NCBI GenBank assembly: GCA_015501055.1 | Contig: JADNYV010000006.1 | Span: 434,001 to 498,000, forward strand | DNA length: 64,000 bases | Origin: Mucidula mucida | Taxonomy: Eukaryota; Basidiomycota; Agaricomycetes; Agaricales; Physalacriaceae | Reading direction: 5' to 3' | Shown here: positions 1-13,736 of the stretch, in pieces | Numbering within the stretch: position 1 is the first letter of the stretch | Layout of the letters: every line of letters starts with the position of its first letter | The notes under the pieces: model-generated | What the model was told of the DNA's origin: nothing | Database searches by the model: none | Seen by the model: only the letters and a program-made list of their open reading frames with translations | Program-made: the position numbers and the translations under genes

Positions 1-1325
1 TTTCGATACAGCTCCGTCGTCAACAACGTCGCTGGTCCCCAATCTGTTGATACATAGCTATCTTTAACTTGAGGTCGGATTCGGAACGAAGACAATCGAG
101 TCGGCGTTGAATTACTAAGAGGATTACACCTCGACTCAATCGTATCAATCAACCCGGCCTGAAAGTCGCCCTCAACGATAAGAGGTCGAAAATCCCTGAC
201 GATAAGCGTTAATGACTGCATCGCCGGAAAAAGCGGACGCGTATGTTGATATTTGAGCAATGTGAAAACGGTATGGTCTCGGAGATTGTCGAGATGGGTG
301 GAATCCGTTTGGAGATGGGTGATAGTACAAAGTTGCTCAACAAGCGCAACTGTGGGAGGCGAAATTTGGCAGATGGGAGGACCAGGCGCGAAGAAGCCGT
401 TACGGATGGTGCACCCGGAACGCGAGACAAACTCGCGGAATATTTTTGCGTCCTGAGACGTGATATCGAAGCCCCCCTCTACACCCAATGTATGCAGCAC
501 GGGGCACGTGAGATGTTCGAGGGAACGGAAGGAGACTATTTGGACAGACTCCAATGACGAAAGGGTGGCGGCCTCCTGGCCATTCTCCTCCTGTTGCCTA
601 TCCTCAGAGTCGTGCACATAGGTCACGTCTCTGAGGTGGGTCAGGTTGACACATTGCTGTATGAAATGAAGCCGGATGTTGTCTTGTAGCGTATCGCTCT
701 CGCTAAAGTCGACATACAGATGTGTCAACTGAGGCCAAGGGAGCATCAACGATTCGGCGGATGGCAGATGATTGGTGACCATGAGTTTCAGGTTCACAAG
801 CCTCGGGGCTCGCGTAGCGATGTCAAAGTAGACGCTACTGCCTGGTCCTCCCATGTCGTACACGGGCCCAATGCTTAGATCCAAGCGCCGCAATGAGTCG
901 AACTGTCCGAGACCCCCTAGAACACGCAACTCTGCCAAGTCGCACCGAACGGATAGCGCGCTTAAGCGGGAGATGTGGCCTATAAATGGCTCCAAGCTCT
1001 GCGGCATCCAGACGGAGTCAAACACAGTGGAGAGCTTCGCTTGCTTTGAACGGCAAAGGACAGTCTCAACAGCCTCCACATACAGAGGTAGCTTTTGTGT
1101 CCCGTAGATGGGGCCCCAGTGTGTGGTGAAGGAAGACCAGAGCAGAGGGGTCTCGAGCATGACCGTCCTCCACCGTCCACATACTCTGGCGAGTACCCAC
1201 GGACCACGATTGTTATTGAAGACCTCGAAGGGTGGATCGATGAAAAAGAAGAACATTCTCGCCAGAATTTCAGGAGGTATAGCGTGAATAGTTGGGCCCC
1301 CGCCGGTGTGCGCGTCGACTTGCAT
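1..1325 (-). CDS. F-box-like protein, 3' end beyond the window
   Basis: One uninterrupted reading frame of about 441 codons runs from an ATG at 1325 to the left edge without a stop, so the C-terminus is missing. Residues about 10-60 read as an F-box: IPPEILARMFFFF, then WVLARVCGRWRTVMLETPLLWSS, shortened here to the pattern VCxxWRxxxxxTPxLWSS, which is the typical mushroom F-box-like signature. The rest is leucine-rich with loosely repeated strands (RLDLS, LTHLY, LTLIV), as expected for a degenerate leucine-rich-repeat region that would bind a substrate. Known for the family: F-box proteins recruit substrates to SCF ubiquitin ligases through Skp1. The target is unknown. An in-frame TGA lies shortly upstream of the chosen ATG, so this start is the only one without another 5' exon. 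Confidence 0.75.
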   Translation of the reverse strand, partial: MQVDAHTGGGPTIHAIPPEILARMFFFFIDPPFEVFNNNRGPWVLARVCGRWRTVMLETPLLWSSFTTHWGPIYGTQKLPLYVEAVETVLCRSKQAKLSTVFDSVWMPQSLEPFIGHISRLSALSVRCDLAELRVLGGLGQFDSLRRLDLSIGPVYDMGGPGSSVYFDIATRAPRLVNLKLMVTNHLPSAESLMLPWPQLTHLYVDFSESDTLQDNIRLHFIQQCVNLTHLRDVTYVHDSEDRQQEENGQEAATLSSLESVQIVSFRSLEHLTCPVLHTLGVEGGFDITSQDAKIFREFVSRSGCTIRNGFFAPGPPICQISPPTVALVEQLCTITHLQTDSTHLDNLRDHTVFTLLKYQHTRPLFPAMQSLTLIVRDFRPLIVEGDFQAGLIDTIESRCNPLSNSTPTRLSSFRIRPQVKDSYVSTDWGPATLLTTELYR

Positions 1326-3403
1326 GATGGGAATCCAAAAGCTCGTTCCCCAGATTGGTGTTAGGCAGTCGACCCAGACGCGTCAAACCTGCACAGTGGG
1401 CGGGATGGTATGGTGGGGGGACAAGGTGGCAGTACGTGGTCAACGTATCTACCATCAAGTTTAGTTTGACAATTGCAATGTCAAGAGTCGCAAGTGATTG
1501 CCGCCCCTAGCACTAGCGCCGCGCTTTGCCGGCAATTTGACTTTGCAGAAAAAAATTGTCAAAAATCGGCAGCATCGGGCACGCTGACTGCGCTGAACTG
1601 ACCTGGCGCGATTCATCATGATGCAGTGGTCTGGACGTCGTGACCGTGATAAGAGACAGAAAAGCTTCTGGAAAAAGCCCAATGACGTGCTAGGTAATCC
1701 GAGCAAATCTAGGTGCCTGTCAACAGTCTGCAAGCATTTATTCCGGAAAAACGTTGGTACACGACGCGAGTCGAAACGTTTGCAGCGTCTCCGACGGTAT
1801 GTAGTCGTCATCGTGTAATACATAGGACATACTGTGTGTACATTGCGGAGCTCCAAATTTGGTGGACTACTCACAATGTGGCTCTCTACGAGCAGGCACA
1901 GGTCTGTAGTACGCGAAGTTCGGTGATGGATATCGATCACTACTAGACCTCAACGTTCAACACGTGCGCGCGAGTGCTTGTACTTAGGTAACAAATTGCG
2001 TCCATTATAATGTTACATTTTAATAGACCCTTAATTCTCGTATATCTCCGTAACCAATCCCTTCATTCAGCGTTGCTAAGTGGTGACCTAGAAAACCTTT
2101 AGGATAATCTGACCGGACGATGTAAGCACTTTCGTGGTAGCCAAGATATAAGTATCAGTCTGAGTATAAGGGCTTACCCGTCGTTGTGTCCGATCCCATT
2201 CTCTTGAGCTGTTTTACAACCAGGCCTACTACATAGGCCAAACGGATCTCCTGTAGGGGAAGATCGCCGTGGCTTCAAACAGTTCACGGTCTCCAAGCGG
2301 CAAACCGACGCCGTACCGCCTAAAATCTGAGTAGAAGGAAAACAGAGTCGTCACCCTCGCCATTGTTTCGAAACGAGGAACGCCTGAGCACCTTTATGAC
2401 TCCACCCAGTCGGACTTGTATTCTGCAAGTCGATTCTGAATCTCGAGTTTGAGAGTTTGTAAGACACAGGACCTAAAATATAGGAATACCACTGTTCTCT
2501 CGAACGGGAATCGAGCGCGAGAAGTCTGTGAGAGTCACAAAACATAGGCATTGTAAGCGTGGCGCGTGAGAGGTCACAGATATTTGGATGTTATAGCTGA
2601 AAATTGAGAAGAACAGTGGCGCGCCAACCTCGTGACCTATCCTAGATAACAAAGATCGAGCGTTTGTCGAGCAATCGCTCGCCAGCACCTGCAGACCAGG
2701 CACTTTACCGAATGATTATCGATGGACCTCTTGTCGAAGACTTAGAGTGCGCCTAGTCGATTGGTAGGCCAGAGATGAAGATTGTGGAGTACAGCTCAGG
2801 AGGGAAATCATACAAAGATATGGTGACGGACGATAGCGCATTGACCATTTCGGTAGTGGACTTGAGCTGAAGCTTGAGACTAGTTCATCCTGAAGATTGC
2901 GACGAGCACAAAGCGAGACGTTTATGTCTACTATCGTCTTGAAGGATGTTGTCCACCTCTGCAGCTAAGTTCGCGTCGAAGCTCACACGCGTGTGGTTTG
3001 GGACGCAGACTTGCAACAAAATATCTTATCTCGTCACACATTAGGAAAGATAGAGAACGGTAGGAAATAGATCCTTGCGGGTTCGTAAGTCGCAAAGACG
3101 GAGAGACTGGGTCGGCGCGTCAAAGCCACACTGTATGCACCGGGCTGTTCCCATTGATCAGTACAGATCAGAGTGCACGAAAAGAGGGTGAATACCTGAA
3201 GCATTGGGTTCGTCGACAACCTGAATTGGTGGTTGAAGGAAGATGTCAAAACGATAATTCCCACAGAAGAAAAATCGACCCAATGCTTGCTTTCGGAATC
3301 TGGTGGTAACTAGCTTCTGATTCTGGTATATTAATATCATTAGGGTACAGAGACTTCCAGCAAAGATAATAGTTGTCCATAATATGTCGAATCATAGGAG
3401 CAT
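1326..3403. other. Gap of about 2.1 kb without a recognisable gene
   Basis: All open frames here are short (under 160 codons), lie on both strands and show no family resemblance. The longest, 1461-1940 on the minus strand, has a composition typical of chance frames. No tRNA boxes, long terminal repeats or transposase motifs were seen by eye. It separates the F-box gene from the VMA1 stop codon. Confidence 0.5.
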
Positions 3404-5761
3404 CTACTCGACCATCTGTCGGAACTTGTCGTGAATCTCGGTATGGAGGGAATCCAACTTTGATTTAACGTCCTCTTTTCCTTGCGACGGCGACTAGGAC
3501 ATAATGCCATAAACAACGATTACAAGAAATAAAAACGGCAAGGCACACCTCGAACTTCATTTGGGACAGTTTGAACATGAGATCCCCAGCCGAATCCTTG
3601 ATTTTGGCAAAGGTCATATCGTTCTGCGCAATAACCTTCAAGGCTGCATCATGGAATCCAACAAAGTTCCGCAGCATGCCACTGGTCTTGTAGAACGGAC
3701 AATATCTGTCGTACTCACTCATGCCGTTTTGCTGCAGGAAATCATCCTTTAGCATGCGAGCAACTTCCAACGTAATCTTATCGTTTTCGCCCAATGCACT
3801 CTTACCAACCAGCTGCACAATCTCAGCGAGGTCCTCCTCCTTCTGCAATATTTCCTTGGTCTTCATCCTCAGCTCGACAAATCCGGGCTCCGTGGACTCG
3901 TAATAGGGTTCCAGTACTTTTGTGTACTTGGAATAGGAAAGTGACCAATTGACGGAGGGGAAATGTTTCCGTTGCGCTAATTTCTTGTCGAGACCCCAGA
4001 AGACCTGGACGATACCAAGAGTAGAAGCCGTGACTGGATCAGAGAAATCACCACCAGGAGGAGACACGCTGTGTTTTGATTTAATGAAACATCAACGATT
4101 ACCAGGATGAATACATACGCTCCGACAATGGAAACAGTACCCTGCCGCTGAGGGTTTCCGAGACAGACGACCTTTCCGGCACGCTCGTAGAAACTAGCAA
4201 GCTTTGTTCCAAGATACGCGGGGTACCCAGAATCAGCAGGCATCTCGGCGAGACGACCAGAGATTTCACGAAGAGCCTCAGCCCACCGAGAGGTAGAATC
4301 AGCCATCATAGCGACGTTAGTTCCTTGATCACGGAAGTACTCGGAAAGTGTGATTCCAGTGTAGATGGAGGCTTCTCGCGCAGCGACGGGCATGTTCGAG
4401 GTATTGGCGACGAGAGTAGTACGTTTCATGATAGGTTCTTGACGATCGCCAACTTCCATAGTGAGTTCAGGGAACTGACTAGCCGTCAGCATTGTCACTG
4501 ATGAAGGAAGTGCAATAGTACCTCCATGAGAACTTCAGCCATCTGTAGAAAAGTTAGAAATGACGTTGGGATAGTAGAAGACACCGCGCGCCTCATTTCC
4601 ACGTTCGCCGCATCCGACATAGATGATGATGTCGCTGTTTGAGTACTTTGACAAAGCTTGGGAGATGACAGTTTTGCCACAGCCGAAAGCACCTGGAATG
4701 GCGGTGGTACCGCCTTGTACACAGCTGTAGCACAAAGTAAGCCCAAGCTTGTCAAGAGACGGTAAAACGAGCACGAACGGGAACAAGGCATCGAGAATAC
4801 GTTGTCCGGTAAGTAAAGGGTGATCCGCGGTTTGCTTCTCAGTGACAGGACGAGGAGCACGGACAGGCCATGTTTGCATTAAAGTGTGTTTCGTGGTCTT
4901 ACCCTCGAACTCGGTTTCGAGAACAATGTCCTATTGGAAAGGATCAGCAATCGGCCTTGAAGACGGTGCTGAGATGAGACTGACATTAACAGCGTAGCTA
5001 CCCTTCGCGGCAATGTGTGTGATTGTACCACGGGCGCGGGGAGGAAGCATGATTTTGTGGTTGTCGACAAGAGAGTTTTCCCAAACACCACCGTATATGT
5101 CTCCACCAGTTATGTGGTCACCAACCTGGTTAAATAGATATGAGATGGACAGATCAGTGGATTGCATGATATACCTTGAAAGTTGTCGGCGTGAAGTCCC
5201 ATTGCAAGGAGCGGTCCAATGCATCAGTGTTGATACCACGGGGAATATAGATGGACTTGGACATCTCTTGAATGGACTATGGACCAGACATTAGGGTGTT
5301 AAGTGAGTGTTAGCATAGATGAAACATACTCGAAGAGGTCGCTGGATTCCATCGACAATGTTGCCCATTAGACCTAGTCAAAATGAGCAATTTGATACAA
5401 GACGCCGTGGATCAGCATACCAGGACCGAGCTCGACACTCAAAGGCTTTCCAGTCCGCAAGACAGGGTCACCGACTGTAACGCCAGAGGTCTCCTCGTAC
5501 ACCTGGATAGTCGCCTTATCCGCTTCGATACGGATAACCTCTGTAGGATCGTCAGCCAAATGAAGAGAAAAGATCGATAGACTGACCGCCGACTAGCTCG
5601 TCGTGGCCGACCCGAACGAGCTCGTACATGGCAGCGCCGACCATGTTTTCGGCGATGACGACGGGGCCGGATACACCGTATACTTGGCCGAATCTGCTCT
5701 CGCGGTCCTCATCTTGAATCTTTGCGATGTCTCTTTTAGCGTTCTGCAAAGCGCCAGCCAT
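3404..5761 (-). CDS. VMA1: V-type proton ATPase catalytic subunit A
   Basis: Catalytic A subunit of the vacuolar H+-ATPase V1 sector. It hydrolyses ATP to drive proton pumping into vacuoles and endosomes. About 11 exons join into a protein close to the usual length of about 615 residues. Visible in order: N-terminal beta-barrel ([33 protein letters not shown]), the non-homologous region ([10 protein letters not shown]), the P-loop [16 protein letters not shown] followed by MAEVL, the [12 protein letters not shown] motif, and [11 protein letters not shown]. The protein ends in FRQMVE. The intron after GCGERGNE (4591-4543, 49 bp) must start with GC rather than GT to keep the frame. No intein interrupts the YVGCGERG site, where the yeast VDE intein inserts. 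The gene is divergent from RPT1, 142 bp away. Confidence 0.95.
4543..4591 (-). other. Probable GC-AG intron in VMA1
   Basis: The conserved protein junction GNE/MAEVL is regained only if the intron runs from GCGCGC (donor at 4591) to CTACAG (acceptor at 4543). The nearest GT donors inside this stretch give a frameshift or a stop. All other introns in the gene use GT-AG. Confidence 0.65.
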
Positions 5762-5903
5762 TGTCGTAGTCTCCTGCCGAGTTCAGGAGGCCATCGGTTG
5801 CACTGCTCCATCTCCGGCAGATACCGAAGACCACGTGAGCGACGCGTAACGGCTCTTGTCGTGAATTCAGCTTTCCTTCCCACTATCATCTCCTCGCGAA
5901 CCA
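5762..5903. promoter_or_regulatory. Short divergent promoter between VMA1 and RPT1
   Basis: Only 142 bp separate the two outward-facing start codons, so transcription of both genes must start from this stretch or from within the coding regions. I see no clear TATA box. Both genes are constitutive housekeeping genes. Confidence 0.6.
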
Positions 5904-7799
<1,896 letters not shown>

Positions 7800-8223
7800 T
7801 TGTATCATATTACGAGCTGTTAATCGGCGCATCCGTGTCTGCAACTTGATGCCTTCAATTGGCAACAGACGTGTCAGGGAATGTTGCTCAGATGAGGATT
7901 AACGATGATAAGAATGTTCATCCATTCGTTTGCAGATGCCGCCTTATCCGCCTTTCTGAATCTAGGTTGACTTGCAATCAATTAATGATATCGATAACGC
8001 TGAATATTGTCGTGGCGCACGCGGTCTACGAAGAATTCAACCTGACAGCTGTTCTCCCAGCCCATATCACGGGCGCCAACACACTGGCCTGTAGACAACT
8101 AACATTGATTTCTAGTATTGAAGGACTTGACAAGTACGGTGTATAAAAATACAAGATCAACAAAAACAGTATAACACGCAGATGAATCTCATATACTACA
8201 TATTTGCTACAGATCGTACACTT
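7800..8223. other. Convergent 3' intergenic stretch
   Basis: The stretch lies between the RPT1 stop and the gamma-tubulin stop, which face each other. It holds the 3' untranslated regions of both. No coding signal is seen, although one plus-strand frame stays open for 95 codons. Confidence 0.6.
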
Positions 8224-10026
8224 TCATGATCCCTCCCCATCCGGGCCACCCTAAATTGACATTAGTCCAGTCTTTCAAGTTGAAGTGAACGATTGACATA
8301 CATAAGTGATATAGTCTCCGCTCTCACAAGCCTTGTACTCCTTGAGCAGCTCATCGCATGTAGCACTGCCCAAATTTAGACTCATCGTGTTACAAGAATA
8401 TTGAACTCACCGAGCATCGTCAAATTCCTCTAGGCCGTTCTCAAACATCTTCTCCTTCTTGTACTGGTCCATGAACGCGTTTCTCCGCTTCAATTTGTCG
8501 AATTGATCCAGCATACGCTTGAAAAGCTAGACCAACACGTGAGGAAGAAGACGATCGAATATCTCATTGAAACCGTACCGACGCAATGCTTGTATGATTA
8601 GCGAGCATTAGTCCGCTTACACGATGATTTGTGGCAATGTAAGGAGATTTGCGCGTCAAGGCAACTTGGATTGACGAAGGTCCCCAGGGTATGAAGTTGG
8701 CCAGCTGTCGCTCACGGATGCGCAGTAACGATTGGTGAACCTAATCCAAAATCAACACGCATTCCTGCATAACATATGGGTACGAACGTCCGTAGGATCG
8801 ACATCCCCTTGAATGATGTTCAAAATCGAGATGTAGCACGCCGTTTTGCTCGGTGATGTCGATACCATCCGATTTTTAGGCTGGAGAAGACGCCGCATGA
8901 CATCGAGAACAGTTGTTCTTCGTATTGGTTTGGCCTAAAGATTAAGATAAGCGCAAATCGCGTTCGCCAGTCGAGTGTTCACTTTATCAATTTGATCACT
9001 TGTGAATGGGGTATAGGACGTCATCAGGAAGTGGCAGCGCGGCGTCGGTATCAGCGACGCGATTATGCCAACGAGGTCATTGTTCATGTAACCAGGATAG
9101 CGGAGGGTCTGGGTACTTGCTGCCATCACGGTCGACACCTGAAAGAAAGTAGTGAGAAGGATCAATCTACAATCATTTAGTACCCACTAGCTGGTTTGTC
9201 TGGTCGAAGCTGGGCGTCTGTACGTGGAGCCTGTCCGCGGATATACGAGCCAAAGCGCCGTTGTCCAGAACGACGACGGAATCGGCATGATTGACTAGGC
9301 GCTTCAATGTAAGGAGAGAATTGTAAGGCTGAACAACGACGTCGCCTTCCTGCGCGTTGGGGAAGACACTATATGTCTGTATGAGTTTCTTTGGAAATTT
9401 GTCGTTCAGTCGCTCAAGAAGAAACGACCCAAGACCGGAGCCTGTGCCGCCCGCTATTGAGTGCATCAACATGAAGCCCTGCAATAATCTTTGTGAGATC
9501 TGTTTCAGCGGACGTGTATGAAGCGCACTTCCAACGAATCGCTGCCCTCAGCTTCGCGGTCTATCATTTCCATGACTTCCTCGTATATCCGTTCGCCCGC
9601 CGAGTAGCCCTGCGCCCAGTTGTTGCCTGCACCACCGCCATCCTTTGATACAAATATGTTTTCGGGATTGTAGAGGTTCGCGTAAGGAGATGCGAGGATA
9701 TTGTTGATGACCTGGAGTCCTGTTAGTAGGTTGGAACGACATCTCCAGCTATGCTCACGCGAGGCTCTAGATCGACAAGGATAGCGCGTGGAATGTAATG
9801 CTCGTCGTCAGCTTGGTAGAAAAACACGTCCTTCCTGTCGCCACCCTCGGTCGCCCACTCTTCAACAATACCTTCCTTGCTGATCCCATGCTCGGCACAT
9901 AAACGTTGCCAGTATACCGAGCCCACTGTTACATTGCATTCGAATCACGGTTCTGTTCAGAACAGATTAGGACACACTTTGGTTGCCACATTGGCCCAAC
10001 TGCACAGTGACAATCTCTCGCGGCAT
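8224..10026 (-). CDS. Gamma-tubulin
   Basis: Gamma-tubulin nucleates microtubules at spindle pole bodies as part of the gamma-tubulin complex. The chosen start gives [16 protein letters not shown], the conserved tubulin N-terminus that contacts the nucleotide. Next come [15 protein letters not shown] and [21 protein letters not shown], shortened here to DDEHYIPRA, which is typical of gamma rather than alpha or beta tubulin. The GTP-binding motif is [10 protein letters not shown], followed by TYSVFPN and [15 protein letters not shown] [13 protein letters not shown]. The C-terminal exons give [20 protein letters not shown], then EEFDDA, and the short tail GGPDGEGS. Several introns of about 50 bp interrupt the gene. 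Length is near the usual 450-470 residues. Confidence 0.95.
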
Positions 10027-10244
10027 TGGCGCGTAATAATGGATCAGAGAAGGAAAGCGTGTGACGTGACAATCACGACTGCGACGCGTCAAACAATATT
10101 TCAAGAAATAAGAACGAGCGTAAGTTTCTACATATGGAGGACGCTGGATGATTACGATACAAAGATGGTACAATGTACAACAGAGGGTCCGACCCAGTCC
10201 AGTCCGTTATGGATGCATCAAGTCAATAAGTATTGGTGTTGTCT

Positions 10245-11868
10245 CTAGTGCCTATAATAATCCTGTATCAAAGAAGGGGAAAACGAAACTGTTTTCGTAT
10301 AAGAAGCTCCAGAACATGAAGAGGAAACGTCAGCGCGCTGGTATACGCGAACATAATCGATCCAAACCACCGGAGATTCCCATCCCATGGCTATATTATC
10401 AATGTTAATGTCCAACCAGATGGAGCCGTTCTGAGCCTCATGCGTCCACTGCTCATACATTTTTAGAAGGCAGTGAGGCACATTGAATGATTACTTACGG
10501 AGAATTCGTTCGTCTTCAATTGTCCTTGCAAGCGATACGATATTTCGAGAAACCCGGAGGATAGACAGATAGGCTTTCGGATGTGAAGGACGCCGAGAGG
10601 TGAAGACGAGGAATTAATGATCATATTGCCGCGCTGAATCTGCGCGAACGAGGATGACACAGTAGTCGGGTTCGAGATACGCCACACAAAATCTTCACCT
10701 GCATGGCGATGTCAAGGAGGGTACACAAAGGGTATGTTAGTTCATACCTCGAGCAAGCAAACCTCCATCTCTTTCGAATTCGTCACTGAATATGACCTTG
10801 AACCCACTGTAGGACGATTCAGGTACGACTTTGCCAGGATTGCTGTAGGGAACAGTATTATGGAGGTCAAACCTAAAATGCATTGAAACAAAGGTAAGTG
10901 AGAGCTCGACAAACTCACGTTAAAGGAATCTGACTCCGTCGGTCGTTGTTGTGCGAGACCATAGTCGGTTCAGCCTGACCAGTCGAGTTGATGTACGGAT
11001 TATCCACGATGAGCCGATTTCGACGGCTCGCATTGTAAAATGCAACCACAGGGTAGACGACTAGCAAACTCAAGATCCCAATCAAGAGCAACGCCAACGC
11101 GATGACATTTCCCAAACGCCGGTGTGAAATCAGAGGCGTCTTCTTATCCTCTCCGAACATATCATCTTCATCGTCGGTCATGTCGTCAACAAGTGGGTCG
11201 AATGAGTAGGCGACCATGCCGCGTTCCGTTGCGCTGAAAATCGGGTACTTGGAGTCCGGCGATAACGAGATGACAGAGTCACCTGAAGACGATGCGAAGG
11301 ATTCGCGGTGAGCATGGGACATGCGAAATGGTGCAACAATCGTTGTCATTGGTTGAGTCACATCCGCTAAACGATATAGAATCATAGAGCCCCCACGCGA
11401 GCCTGCCAAAGAAGTGGGTTTCCTGCTAAATGCGCGAATCTCTTCTGAGGGGACGCGAGTGATATCGATGCTCCGTGACCGCCTCACTCGGGGAACAACG
11501 GTGACGGATGAAGGCATTGAGGTTGGATTCAAAGGGGAGCAGGTGTAGCTCTTTGATGAACCAGAGCGCGTAGGAGCACCGGAGGACGAGGTCGATTCCG
11601 TATTGCGACCCTCGGAAGAGGCGTCAGACTCTAGTGAGAGAGAAGACATCGGGAAAACCTCAGAAAGTGGAGAGGTGGGCCCTCCATTCTGCGAGGATTT
11701 ACGGCCATTGAAGCCCGCTTGGGATGGATAGAGTGGTTTGGCAGGTAAAGCGGGTGGCGGAACCGCGGAGTCCGGTGATATTGGGGGAAAGAACGACGAA
11801 GACAGATTGCGGAACTCAAAGTCAGGCTCTTCATAGCCATCGATGAGAGGCGGAGTAGAAGAAGCCAT
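10245..11868 (-). CDS. Kre6/Skn1-like GH16 membrane protein lacking the catalytic core
   Basis: About 490 residues from four exons. Residues 1-240 are a Ser/Pro-rich cytoplasmic region. A single membrane helix follows (VIALALLLIGILSLLVVYP), then a lumenal domain. This is the type II layout of the fungal Kre6/Skn1 proteins, which are needed for cell wall beta-1,6-glucan synthesis. The lumenal part begins as expected (VIFSDEFERDG.., FVWRI.., SSGFLEISYRL). It then jumps across a 50-bp intron straight to the domain's end (WTHEAQNGSIWLDI.., VWIDYVRVYQR). The central part of GH16, with the ExDxxE catalytic motif, is absent. The usual family length is about 600-720 residues. It may be a non-catalytic paralogue or a deletion allele. 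The frame is intact and the splice sites are good. Confidence 0.75.
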
Positions 11869-12347
11869 ATTGAGACTGAACAGATATGAACGGTGTCCAG
11901 ACGATATATACTGGTTCTATAGATGAGACATCCCTTTGCTAGCGGGGTGACGAGACCGCATACGCCAATCAAGCCACAAGTATGCAGAGTGAAACACTAT
12001 AACGGACTTTGTGAAGGGCGATAGGGAAGTGGGCACCGATAGACTCAGAAGAGGACAGGTGCTAGCTTGGTCATACCAGACAAGTTCGGGAACCTGTCGT
12101 TATTTATGAGAGCGAGTAGCATTGCCCCAGAAGCTGGGCAGTTCGAGAGCGCGCTAAACAGAAGAACCTGTGCGCTGAAACAGTTTAAAGCACAGAGGAT
12201 CACGTTTTCAGATGTCTGTCAAGGCCAAGTTCATCGTCGATTGTTGAAGTCAAAAAGAGATGGTTCGCGTTGATTGCCTCTATTTGGTAAACCCTTGAGA
12301 AGCACCGCCACTGCCTGCCTTCCTGCCTTCACTTGAATCTATCCGCA
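11869..12347. promoter_or_regulatory. Divergent promoter region of the GH16-like gene and CWC15
   Basis: 479 bp lie between outward-facing start codons. No gene is seen. A C/T-rich stretch with repeated TGCCT/CTTCC steps lies about 12305-12332, directly before the CWC15 start. Pyrimidine-rich tracts before the start are common in fungal housekeeping promoters. Confidence 0.45.
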
Positions 12348-13327
12348 ATGTCGACCGCCCACAGACCGACATGGGATCCCGCACAGGCCAAGGATGTCAA
12401 GGGCGGCTCGCGCCAGTTCTCTGTGCGGGACATGGCCGCCCACACAAAACTCAAGTTCCGGTGCGCATACTTGGCATCCATTTGTGGCCATAAATTCAAT
12501 TCGGGCACTGCATAGCCAAGTCGGACAGACATCGACGGAGGAAGTCAAGAAACGTGATTTGCGTGCAGAACTTTTGGCGGCGGAGCAAGAGGCTCGGAAT
12601 AAGAAGAGAAAGGCCGAAGGCAAGGCGCCCTTGATTGAGGATATGCCAGCCGACGACGAGGCGAATAAACGGCGGAAGCTTCTGCAGGATATCGAGCTGG
12701 ACAAGGACGACGATGACGAGCAGGGCAAGAAGGACGACAAGCAAGCCGACGACGCTAATGATAGGTGCGCCAAAGTGTTGTCAATTGATTCTTAACGTTT
12801 ATCTTTCTCTAGCGACGAAAACTCTGACTCTGACGACGAGGACGAAGAGGCGGAACTGTTGCGGGAGCTCGAAAAGATCAAGCGCGAGCGCGCAGAGGAA
12901 AAGGAACGCCAAGAACGCGAGGCATCCGCGTCTCAGGCGGCATCGCGGGAGGCAGAAATCGCGACAGCGAACCCATTACTAAATCTTGCGGCCGCGCTGG
13001 GTCAGGCCCCGACCGGAATAAACACAACAGCGCCTGGAACATTTTCCGTGAAGCGACGTTGGGACGATGGTGAGGTTACCCGTCAAAGCCGTTGAACCGT
13101 ACTCATTTCAGCAGACTTAATATTCAAGAACCAGGCCATGGACACTCGCAACAAGGGTCAAGGTCAATTCGTCAATGATTTGCTACGCACAGAGTTCCAC
13201 AAGTACGTGTTCGCGCCCTTAAGGAAATCTGAACATGGCTCATTTCTTCCAGGAAATTCATGGCCAAATTTATCAAGGTAATTCTCGTTGCCATTGCTTC
13301 AAACTTGACTTACTCGCCTCTCAGTAA
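12348..13327 (+). CDS. CWC15: Pre-mRNA splicing factor Cwc15
   Basis: Cwc15/Cwf15 is a component of the Prp19-associated (NineTeen complex-related) spliceosome, active around catalytic activation. The N-terminus STAHRPTWDPAQ and the following QFSVRDMAAHTKLKFR match the family's invariant start. The middle is a charged, Lys/Glu/Asp-rich helix (DDDEQGKKDDK, SDSDDEDEEAELLRELEKIK). The end, VKRRWDDDLIFKNQA and then the conserved FVNDLLRTEFHKKFMAKFIK (split here by an intron), is the family's signature. The last intron ends directly before TAA, so the terminal coding exon appears to consist of the stop codon only. Length of about 230 residues is usual. Confidence 0.9.
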
Positions 13328-13736
13328 TTGTTGCTATATCTCACTGTATCTTAGACTGCCCGTGATGTGCACAATATATACCACAGGTGGCAATTTGATT
13401 GGAGTATGATACAAACATGGAAACAATGATTATATGTATAGCATGGTGAATGAGTTATACGAGAAAAAATGGTGTTGTAAGTGCTGATGTTGGCCTTGAG
13501 CCAGATGCGTCTGATGCGGCCTTGAGCCTGCGATGAGAAATCCCTAACGTGATACAGTGGATCGAATATAACTCCATGGAAACCGAAGAAGAAAGATATA
13601 ACAACAGGATGGGTGGATGATAAGTGAGGACAAGATATATGACGGCGCTTGCAGTTTATAGATAATGGATGGATGGTTGAATGCAAGAAAAGGAACAGAA
13701 TGTCAAGAGAAGATGATTTTGGGAAAGGTAGAGCAC
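13328..13736. other. Convergent 3' stretch between CWC15 and the nucleoporin gene
   Basis: 409 bp between facing stop codons. It holds only short chance frames. Presumed 3' untranslated regions. Confidence 0.5.

Noticed and set aside
1461..1940. 159-codon minus-strand frame in the 2-kb gap
   Set aside because: Its composition is Arg/Ser/His/Thr-rich without blocks or splice context. It looks like a chance frame.
4560..4610. Possible intein at the VMA1 YVGCGERG site
   Set aside because: The sequence continues directly through Cys-Gly-Glu-Arg-Gly without inserted coding sequence.
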